Shown in pieces: positions 25,541 through 35,077 of a stretch of 64,000 bases of DNA (position 1 is the first letter of the stretch; each line of letters starts with the position of its first letter). The stretch comes from Eudromia elegans (lineage: Eukaryota > Chordata > Aves > Tinamiformes > Tinamidae): the NCBI GenBank assembly GCA_003342815.1, contig PTEX01000004.1, positions 186,001 to 250,000 of the forward strand. Reading direction: 5' to 3'. A model generated the notes under the pieces. That model was given only the letters and a program-made list of their open reading frames with translations. It did not search any database and was not told the DNA's origin. Made by a program: the position numbers and the translations under genes.

Positions 25541-28500
25541 GTGAGCTGCCCTTTCTTGAGAGCAACGTAGTGTGTGGCGGGAACCAGGGCTCTGGGGAAA
25601 TGCTGCGTTTCCAAAGGGCTCGTCCTGCAGAATCCACCCCGCAGAGATGCTGCGTGTGGGCTGCGCTCCCTCGCTGAGCCTCCTGAGAGATGTGGGATGC
25701 AAGGTGTGCACGATGGGTGTCCTCGCAGCTTCTATCAAAGACAAAATGTTAGTGCTTCAAATAATACTTCTGCCTTTTGTTTTTCCTCACTGAAATTTAC
25801 TGCCAGATTTGAATAAATAATTTTAATCCTAAAACAAAGTAATATAAATGTGTGTTTTTAGAGAGCCTAGAGAGTAGATAGATTGCCCTGTGTGGTGGTG
25901 ATACTGATGCTAGATCTTTTGTTAATCAAAAAAGAAATATATATAGCTCCCAGGTAGTTTGATTGGGTGTGGAAGAGTGTAGAAGTTTTTAGCGTTAGCA
26001 AGTCAAATTCCTAGTGTTGATTCAGAATAGCCTTCTGCCTTCATTTTCTATCCTAGATTCTTGTTCATGCACTTAAAATGGCTTTGTAATTTCTCCCTGC
26101 GGTGGTGACATGAAATAGAGAGCTCTTCCTTTGAGGGCAGAGGAGGAAGGTGTAAAGAGGCTCTTGCTGGCTTATATTAAGACATCATTACTAGGTTCAG
26201 TTGGAGCTCTGTAACTAGCTAGGACAAAAAGGGTCTGTGGTTTCCGCAGTCCCCTCTAGGCAGCAGCAGTAATCCACGTATGATTTGGAGAATTCCTCCA
26301 GTACAGTGCAGCCAGGAACAGCTCTGTACGTGTGGCACAGGTACCGCGTGGTGCTGCTGGCACTGAGCTGCTATCGTGCGTGTGCCAGTCGGCTGCGAGC
26401 CGTAGGGAACGTGCTCGAATGGGGGGTGCCTCAGGGACTCCTGCAGTAGCTTTTCTGTAAAAACTCATGCTACAGGTTGTATTTTATTTATAGCAGCTTT
26501 ACCTTCAGAAAAAAAAGGGGAAGTTCTGTCTTTTTTTTCCACTATTACCTTTTTGATGGAAAAGCTGCTGTCGCGTGAGCTGAAACAGGCTTCTCAGCTG
26601 TGAAAACAGCCTAAAAACACACAGCATAGAGTCTGGCAGGCTAGCTCTGATCGATCTCCTTGGCAGCAGGGAGCTTCCTCCCGGCCTCAAAATAGGGCTT
26701 CAAAAGAAATTACAGCATGAAGATATATTACAAATTCCAATCACTCATTGATGATTGTGTACATGCTCTTAGACGTGTTCTGAAAGAAGTTGATGTTCAC
26801 AAAGGTTTTCGTTCCTTAAAAAGAGAGGAGGAAGGGGACGCTCCTCACCGCAGAAGCACAGCAAGTAGCTGGGACCTGGAACGAGTCTGCTGCTCTCCTC
26901 TCACAGACTGGCCAGCTCTATGAGCTTTAATGGAAGTGCACAGTGAGTAGACGTAAAGATACAGCTCTAGGTGACAATAATTACAGAAACGTTGAGGTCT
27001 GCAGAAATAGAGGGGTTGTTCTCAAGAAAGGTTTTTGCTGATCTGCTGTAGCTATCTCGTTTTGCCTAAGCAGTGCCTACACACATGCAATTGCCCCTTG
27101 TTGGATCATCTACTTTGCTTGAAATAGGCAAGCGATCTTCATGTATGTTCAATAGAAGAAGCTGGTTTTTGGCTTTTTTTCTAAAGAGCCAGACAAGATC
27201 TCCACGAGCTGTCTCTAGAGACTCAGGACTGTAAAATAGGTGTTGCCACTTCCTGCTGATCCAGGTCCTACATTCCTCTTCTGACACCTAGAAGGTGTTA
27301 CCGGCCTTGGCGACGTAGCTGGCATGTCAAGGGAAGCGATTGCTCCCCTCTGCGCAGCACTCGTGAGGCCAGGCAATTCCTTGAGTGGTACCTGCAGTGA
27401 GAAGAGCATGCGGGCGTTGCTTTGGCCATGCATATGGGGCTTGGCTTTGCGTGTAATTAGGATAGAAAGCAAAGAAAATGTACCCAGAAATCAGAGTTAT
27501 TTCAAAATGGTTCATATTAATCCTGCAGCAGATCTTGGAAGGAGTAAGTGAAGGATGGCACAAGTGAATTCCAAGTCCTATTCTACAGTCAATGAGACTT
27601 TCCTGTGTTTGGAGATATTTATCCAGTATTTTCAAGGTGGAAAATAAAGACACACAAGAATTACTAATTTTCCACAGGATGGCTCTACTGCCTAATCTGA
27701 GTGTCTGACATCTTGAGGCATTGTGACAATTCCTAGCAGCATGTGTGCGCTGGGTGACGGCGGTGGCTCTGGAAGTTCCTCCTGCCGCGTTGAGTATTGG
27801 CCAATGAAACCTGCATTTGTCCACGTTTCACAGCACGATGTGTAGCCACAGAAAAATCAGGTTAGGTGGAGGTACTAGACAAAACGGACTAAAAATATTT
27901 GGGATGGGATATGAACGTTCTATTGTTCCAATACCAATTTTACGTCTATGTGCTGTCGAATCTCTGTGCGTCACTGAGGTCTCTCATCCGTCTTCTGTTC
28001 CATGGTAATGGCCCTTCACAACTCATACCTTAGCTCACAGGCCCACACCAAAGTGCAGTCTAATGCCATTTGTTTTCAAAACCTTCTAGCAAGGAAAAGG
28101 GGAGTGCACAAAGGAAAGGCATGATTAATAAATCCAAACAATTTGGTCTCACCCACTCCAATTTTAACTGCAAGCTAGAAACTATTAGACTAGCGAGTGG
28201 TTTAAAGTGAGGATGGCTGGAATCTGTAGAAAAAACAAAGTATTGTTTCTTCTACTGTGGCACTATTACTCGACAGCCTAACCAAACACCCTGGAAAGAG
28301 GCTTTGGTTTGTTTAAACACGTGAACATGGAGCTCTAGTCTAATCACACTTTGGAGATTCTGTATTAAAGAATTCTCTTTTAAAGCAAAGACCCTTCTAG
28401 GAGCATTAATATTTAAACTATCCAGCAAGCTGAGAAAAGAATTATTTTTCACTTATGTTAAGAAACCAAAGTGCTATGGTAGTGAATGAAGTTTACATTT

Positions 28501-28899
28501 TATACTTGTTATTTCCAGATTCCAGTATTTCATAGTAGGATGTACTTTACTTTGGCTATAGCTGACCCAAGTGGTATCACCTGAAACAAACGTCTACCCA
28601 AAAAGCAGCCTCTTTTTAGGTACAGGGGAGACTGGAACAGGTTGACAACAGCTGGCTTAAGTTAAATCAGTCCTAGAAAGTTTAAAGTATTTATATCTAG
28701 AGCTCCAGGTCAGCTTTAAATTCTTAGATGTGTCTGAGATTGGAAAAAAAAAAGTTTTCATTATGTTGCTATTACCACTACAAATCAGCAAATAGAATCA
28801 CAGAGGCTTACTTTGAGAAAATACAATAGCATTGACTGCCACTTTAAAACAGGATCAACCTACCTGCTGTTTTCACTCTGAAATAGCCTCCCAGAGGCA

Positions 28900-29290
28900 G
28901 CACAAGCCTCAGAGACGATGTTAACGTTGGTTCTCGGAGTTCCTGTACAGGGTGTTGAGAGAGGCTGGCCAGGCTGTGCCCTTTCGCTCCAGCCACGGGA
29001 TCGGATCCATTGAGGTGTTGCCATGAACGGGGATCCTGCTGCTCTTCACTCGGTGGCTGCAGTTCTAGCTGCACGGGCTGTGTGTGCTGGCAGCTTCAGC
29101 TGAACAAGTGGCTGCCCTGGGGCAGGCCAAGAGTCCCTCTCTGCCAGAAAGCCATTTCTGACATCCGTGAGAGGAGTGTGGCTGGGGCGCAGGAAGGAGC
29201 AGGCCCGGCGTGTGGGACACGCTCCCCCGGTGCACCATCCGCCAAGCGCTTGCAGTACAGAAACATCCCAGCACAGATGGTTTCGGCTGG
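28900..29290. promoter_or_regulatory. CpG-containing GC-rich patch, possible regulatory element
   Basis: About 390 bases of clearly higher GC content with many CpG dinucleotides, in AT-rich intergenic DNA downstream of both genes. It ends at a T-run (29308-29324). There is no recognised coding content. It could be a distal enhancer, the start of a noncoding transcript, or an old GC-rich insertion. The functional reading is inference. Confidence 0.25.
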
Positions 29291-29307
29291 TGGGTTTTTG
29301 TTTTGGG

Positions 29308-29324
29308 TTTTTTTTTTTTTTTTT
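29308..29324. repeat. poly-T run
   Basis: Seventeen T in a row on the + strand, adjoining the GC-rich patch. Confidence 0.9.
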
Positions 29325-29809
29325 GTCTCTCTCCCTAAACTGAATCACAGTTTCCTTTGGCAAGAAGTTGAGCGAACTCTGCTACCCCAGGCTGCTCATA
29401 ACTTTATAGATCTTAAGCGTATTCTCCATTGTCATCTTTCCAGCCTGAGGAGTCGCAGTTTACTCGGTCATTCCTAAGCTGTAAGCAGCTCTTGACGCTC
29501 ATTGCTGTGCTGCTCTGAAATTTTTCTAGTTCTATTATATCTTCTATCTGTTGTGGTGGTAAGAGCTATGCATATTATTCAGTGCAGAGAGGCTAAGGAG
29601 TTATACAGCAGTATAATAATAGTCTGGTTTATGTTCTCTTACTTTTTCAATATTGTCTATCATTTTGGGGTTTTTTTTTTTGATCTCTAAGAAGCATGAG
29701 CTCAAGTTTTCATAGAATTGCATATGATACACCTAGGATCTTGTTCCTGCATTGTGGTCGTCAGATCAGAGTACATCTTCTAAGATGTGAATTCGTCGTT
29801 TTTTGACAT

Positions 29810-30010
29810 GTGTATGACTTTACATTTATCTGTACTGAATTTCACCTGCTAGTCTTTCAGTCTTAAGGAGTCTTTCTGTAGTTCTTTGTAGCCATCTGTT
29901 ACTCTTACTACTCTGAATACACAGAAATACTACTGCAAACTTTGTCACTTCTGCACTCCTTTCTTCCTGGTCCCTTATGCAGATATATCTGAGCAAAAAA
30001 GCTTTCCTCA
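29810..30010 (-). mobile_element. ancient CR1/L3-like LINE fragment (reverse transcriptase part), decayed
   Basis: Read on the - strand, the segment keeps the order of a widespread amniote CR1/L3-like repeat: a degraded match to the piece coding the FINDL...AKFADDT reverse-transcriptase core, then the piece around a K-F-N motif and the first codons of the next block. Many substitutions and indels leave no open frame. Assignment is from remembered consensus text, not an alignment. Confidence 0.55.
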
Positions 30011-32137
30011 CATGGTAAAGCTTCATGTATGCGAGAAACAAGATTATAGGCAAGGTGTACAGTGGGTGAAGCCAGCTGAGTTTTCTAGGGTTGGAGAGTA
30101 TTTCAAGACTTATTGATATTTAGGCTTTTTGAGTTTTCAGCAATAAGAATTGTTCATAGTTTTCAAGGTGATAGCAAGGATCCATATAGGACAGTTAGTA
30201 TTGTTTTTAAAAACAGTGATGAGAATTCCTGAAGAGCATATATTTTGGCAAATAGAGCATGAAATACATTCACTTGAGGGGGAACCTGTGGGAAGGATCC
30301 CCTGCAATTGCATATAAGCAGATGTATTCAGTTAATGTGAGGGTTCCTGCAGCAGAGCCGTTCTGACGACAACAAAAACAAAACAGAAGGCTCTGCAAGC
30401 ACCTTCTCCTGAAGCACCCAATCCACAGTCATTATAATGGTCACATGCACACTGAGTTTAGGATAGACGGTGGAACAGATCACACTATATTTAGTCTGTG
30501 GAAGAGAATTTTGAGAATCACCTTTTTAGGCGAGTCTTCTGATTATCTCGAAGGTAACTAAAGGTAATTCTGGCACTCCAGAGCTTTGCACTGCTACTGT
30601 TCCTTTCCATCCTTGCTGCACTGTTGGAGATGGTCATTTAGGGCAACCCTTTCCATGCTTGTGGGGAGAGGAGGGGAGAGAGGAATGTCTAGCAGATAGA
30701 CTGACTCATGATCAGTCTTTTTGGCTATGGGTTAGTCAAGGACAGCAGTGAGGCTGAGTGCAGGAGAAGCAGGAGAAATAGCTTAACTTTTTATTAGGAA
30801 AAAAATATTTTAAAACCTTCATAAAAACTTACTAAGCCTCTTACAATTTCCGGCAAAACATTTTATTTCAATACTTGCATTATTTCTAAGGTTTTCCAAA
30901 GCAAAAGAAAAATGTACTGAATGCCAGTCACAATACATCTTGTTGAGTTAGACTTCAAATAGCAAGTATTACATTAGGGTATGTACAAGATCAAAAATGG
31001 GAGAAGAGAATGACGAGAGCAAAAATTCAATACAGGATACAAACATTTACAACAAGAAAAGATCTGGCAAATAAATTATTTAAAATCTATTGCCTGGATG
31101 TTTTCCATAGCTTCTAAGTATTTTTCACCAGGTTAAACACAAGAAGGAATATGCAAGTCATAAAACAGAAATATCAAATTTTGTTCATAAATGCAATAAC
31201 ACAGAACTCTTTTAATGGAAAAAAAATATACAGGAGAATCAGAGAGAATCAAAACTAGTTCAATAATGTGAAAATAAATAATCCATTCTTAACAGCAAAT
31301 AACTGTGTTAATTTAAAAGCCTACTACAATCAGTCCCATATGCCACACCTTTCCAATATCCTAGTAGTTTCCATGGAATAAATTTTCTGTCATGCTGAAG
31401 ATAAAAGGATGCTTGAAGTAAATCATCTTATGGGATGGATTTTTAAAAGTATTTTTAGAGTAAATGTTGATTTCATGTTATTTTTCTTTCTGAAAAAGAA
31501 TATGAATAAAACTCTCCCCCACCCTGGTCCCATTAGATACATTAGGTCAGAGCCTTCTTGTGTGAGGTGCTAAGTGTGTTTTTCCTAGGAAACTTTTAAA
31601 ATGTGCACACTTAAAGCTGCTTTTAGGTTTGTAACTAATGTCAGGTGAGGCCAAGTCACAAAAGAAGAGGTTGAAAATGATTTGCATGGTATTTCAGCAG
31701 TTTTGATTTGAAAATTACTTGAAAATTAAATGAAAATAGAAATGCATTCCTCCTCTCCTTGCCCTTAAGCAGTTAGATTAATTTGCAGCACATGCTGTTG
31801 GTTATTAATGGAACAAACAATGACAAAATCATTGTTTTTTTATGAAAACATATTATGAAATTAGTGAATTTAGGTCCCTGTGTCTCCTCACTTATGTAGC
31901 CTTTATTTATAATCAGCAATATAGAATCAAGTTGTGTTTTTACTGAAGCATGCCTACGGAATTCAGAATCATGCAGTTACAAGTTGTAGTAGTTCACAGT
32001 TTGAAGGACTCTGTGTTTTTGCATACTTTTAGTTTCTCTAAAAAAGCAGTCTGTTCCTCAAAGACTGTAATTTAAAAAAAAAGTATTAAAAACGGTATAA
32101 GTTTTATAAAAAGACATTTAAAATGCCTACCTCAAGG

Positions 32138-32535
32138 CACAGAATCACAGAATCACGGAATGGTTGAGGTTGAAAGGGACCTCTAGAGATCATCTCGTCC
32201 AACCCCCTGCTCCAGCAGGGACTCCTAGAGCACATGGCACAGGGTGGCATCCAGGCGGGTTTGAAGCTCTCCAGAGCAGGAGACTCCACAATCTCTCTGG
32301 GCAGCCTGTTCCAGGGCTGCGACACCCTCACAGGAAAGAAGTTCTTCCTCACATGGAGATGGAACTTCCTGTGTTTCAACTTGTGCCCATTACCCCTTGT
32401 CTTATCACTGGCCACCACCGAGAAGAGTTTGGCCCCCTCCTCCCTACACTCACCCCCTGGTATTTATGCATATTGATAGGATCTCCTCTCAGTCTTCTCC
32501 AGGCTAAACAGGCCTGGCTTGTTCAATCTTTAGTC
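32138..32535 (-). mobile_element. CR1 LINE, 5'-truncated copy (3' end)
   Basis: The left edge shows the CR1 terminal octamer-like repeats (three degenerate copies of CACAGAAT). It then runs through the familiar avian CR1 3' sequence in reverse complement: 'gttgaaagggacctctagag', 'tccagcagggactcctagag' and 'gggcagcctgttccagggct'. The orientation is therefore -, the same strand as TSHR, and the copy is about 400 bases. Divergence looks moderate, so it is younger than the other LINE relics here. It lies about 1.1 kb past the TSHR stop. Confidence 0.93.
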
Positions 32536-33230
32536 TAGCATGCATTCATTCAAAACATTTCTTATTTTAGGCCTTCCAAATAGATGGACTGGATGATCAG
32601 TATCTTGCCAATCTTGATATCAACCCTACAGAACTGGTGTCTACAGGTGGCTGAAGACAGGACAAGAGCAGGACAGGCAGTTTGGCCATGCAGATATTAA
32701 GGAAGAGACTGAGGCAGAGTATCTCTTACATTGAGTCCTGATGTCTCTAGGAGATGAGAGAACCAGGCTAAGGGGGAAAGCTCTTCTTGCTCTGTCAGAG
32801 GGGTAGGTAGGGTTAGAGGTAGTGGGAAGAAAGGAGGAGTTTGGCTATGGTCAGATTTCAACACAAACACATTCAGATCAGATGGCAATGCAATTGGGCA
32901 TAAGAATGCCTAAGTGAGAGAAAAAATAGTAAATGTTTTACTTTCAAAAACTAAAAAAGATACAGCACCATGATTTTCCTTAGGTAGAATGGTCAACTTC
33001 AAACTATAGCATCTCGTAAGCAAAACTATCAGAAAGTGACAGAAAGTGATAGTAAGGAATTTTTACCACACTTTAAGACAAAAGCCTAATGTTTGTCTCC
33101 GGTTGTCAACAAATCACAGCAAAATCAGTGTTTTCCACTTACTGCTAAGAGAGACCATAAGGAGAGTCTTCTTTCCTCACATTACCCAGCTAAATCAAAA
33201 GTTGTTAACTTAAAACTTCCTTTATTTTAA

Positions 33231-33236
33231 GTGAAG
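33231..33236 (-). terminator. candidate poly(A) signal of TSHR
   Basis: AATAAA on the - strand, 431 bases after the stop codon; the nearest canonical hexamer to the coding end. Usage is not proven. Confidence 0.35.
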
Positions 33237-33666
33237 ATAGGAAATGCAGAAGGAATCTCTTCAGTTTCAGGCTCTGGTGGTTGCTTTTAGTTTGCTATTA
33301 GGAAAACAATTGAACTGTTTGTTTTTATGCTTGATCTCCTGATTCCTTTAATATGCTAGTTGATGATATTTTTCATATTTGCTGAGTATATTTGTGTCTA
33401 TTTTTTTTGTAAATTTACATAGAACTTTCAGGTCCACTTCCAGTACTATCAGAACTGTATCTTTTGACTGCATGGATGGGGTGTTAAACAAGAGCTTCAA
33501 GTGAATGACTTATTTAAAAGGAAACCACTCAGAAGGTACTTCAGGCATCACAAAGGAGACATTGCGGGGGAAAAAAAAGGGTAAGAAAAAGTGGTATTGT
33601 CTCACTGGGTTTCTTGCATTGCCCAACCCCCTGTTGACCAGATTGGGATTGTCCCACTTCCAGCTG
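33231..33666 (-). other. TSHR: TSHR 3' untranslated region, minimal estimate
   Basis: Sequence after the TSHR stop up to the first AATAAA on the - strand (complement of 33231-33236). Other - strand AATAAA hexamers are at 31902-31907, 30862-30867 and 30790-30795, so the true 3'UTR could be up to about 2.9 kb and would then include the CR1 copy. Confidence 0.35.
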
Positions 33667-35077
33667 TCACAGCTCGGTTTGCTTGCATTCTTCTGCAAGA
33701 ATTCGGTCTTGCGCTGTCATGGCAGGGAGGTAATCGTTGACCGGGTCTTGAATGCTGGTAAGAACCTGACCTCCCCCTCGGCTGATTCTCTGCCCATAAG
33801 AGCCACTGCTGTTTTTGCTTGAGACCGTTTGACCTCTGTAGACTTGAGCCCGATGCTCACATAAACCGAATTTGCTTAGCAAGATAAAGACATCTCTTCG
33901 GAAAGCTTTGGTGAAAATAGCATAAAGAAAAGGGTTGGCACAAGAATTGAGTGGGTAGAAGAGTACCAGTAAGATCTTGGAATTGGTGACGGTTATCAAA
34001 GGTTTGCTCATAATGGCTGATAACGCGTGGAAAGAGATGGGAGCCATGCACAGAAAGTCAGTGAAAATCAACACAGCCATCCTTTTGGCAATCTTGGTGT
34101 CTTTGTCCCCTGACTTGTACTGTGGGTTTCGCACTGTGTTATAGATTTTTATGTAACAGGCACAAATAACAACAAAAGCAATAATGTTACATATTAAAAC
34201 AAAGACGACATAGGCTTCGGCCACTGGTGTTTCAGTGTCCATAGGCAAGCAGATACTGACTTTGCTGTAGCTGCTGACTCCAACCAGTGGCAAAAGGGCA
34301 AGAAGAAAACACAAGAGCCAACCCGCCAGCATGATAACCAAGGCATGTCGGAGGCGGATCTTCCGATCTGGGCGCATGGCAAAGGTGATGGCATACCAGC
34401 GCTCCAGGGTGATCACAGTGAGGGTGTACACGGAGAGTTCGCTAGCAAAGACCGTGAAGAAGCCTGCTGTGTTACAGCCAGGCCCTGTCTGCCACTCTAT
34501 GGCATGATTGTAGTACTCCGACCTGGTGTGGAGATCCACAGAAGCAATCAGGAGAAGGTATAAGCCCATGCAAAAATCAGCGAAGGCCAAGTTACACATC
34601 AGAAACCGTGGCACAGTCAGTTTGTAATGGCTGGTCAGGAGGATGAAAAGGACAAATATGTTACCTAGTATGGCCAGCAAGTTCACAAACCATACCACAA
34701 TCCTTAGAAATTTGTACCCCATTATATCCTCACAGGGATTAAACTCATCAGGCTCCGGAGTGCATATTATATCCTCATTGACTCCGCAGACAGGGTAGTC
34801 GTAATGGCTGTCAAAGGCCTGGACATCTTCCATTTGAGGGTTCTTGAGTTCTTGGCCAAACCCAATGTTTCCTTCTCCATGGTCCTCAAAAAAAACATAA
34901 TAATGGGAATTTTCATGAAAATTCTTGAACTTGGTGTTTTTGTCATATACTGTGTCAGTGTGATCAATATATTCTTCAGCATAATCTTTGTAAAAAGGAC
35001 CTCTGGGAGCTTTGACTGATCTTCTCTTACGAAAGCTATGACTGCCAGTCTGGTTACACAACAGATATTCCAGAAGT
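33667..35077 (-). CDS. TSHR: TSHR exon 10: hinge, seven-helix domain and tail
   Basis: The exon starts after a CTTTCAG acceptor. Its first base completes a Gly codon, followed by [20 protein letters not shown], and it ends EECKQTEL with TGA at 33667-33669. In order: hinge with a basic RKRR (35031-35020), an acidic/Tyr-rich insertion (C-peptide region), DSHYDY (the likely sulfated tyrosine motif), then seven hydrophobic helices with [11 protein letters not shown] in helix 2, ERW at the end of helix 3, the PLVGVSS region between helices 4 and 5, [11 protein letters not shown] in helix 6 and NPFLY in helix 7. The tail ends T-E-L, which fits a class I PDZ-binding pattern (human ends T-V-L). The real exon begins upstream of any Met; apparent starts inside it are not starts. 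Confidence 0.97.

Larger units (their letters stand above)
23391..33230. other. intergenic region between convergent GTF2A1 and TSHR
   Basis: No protein-coding gene was recognised in about 10 kb. It holds a compound microsatellite (24355-24438), an (AT)n (24946-24961), GC-rich and CpG-bearing patches (about 25.1-25.75, 26.2-26.45, 27.3-27.4, 28.9-29.3 kb), an exon-like segment (25432-25540), an ancient CR1/L3-like relic (29810-30010) and a CR1 3' end (32138-32535). The longest open frames (25343-25744 on -, 27327-27824 on -, 29010-29477 on +) fall in or beside the GC patches and resemble no family I know. Part of the right side may be 3'UTR of TSHR. Confidence 0.7.

Noticed and set aside
25343..25744. 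133-codon - strand frame
   Set aside because: Opposite strand of the GC-rich patch and exon-like segment; no recognised product and no promoter or splice support on that strand.
28796..28812. Single AATCACAGAG word as CR1 end
   Set aside because: Only one octamer-like unit and no CR1 sequence next to it.
29010..29477. 155-codon frame on + and overlapping frames on -
   Set aside because: High GC content lowers stop frequency. The frame runs into a T-run and poor codon context; no family recognised.
32104..32538. Open frames on both strands (104, 124 and 80 codons)
   Set aside because: They consist of CR1 3' sequence, which does not code in this part.
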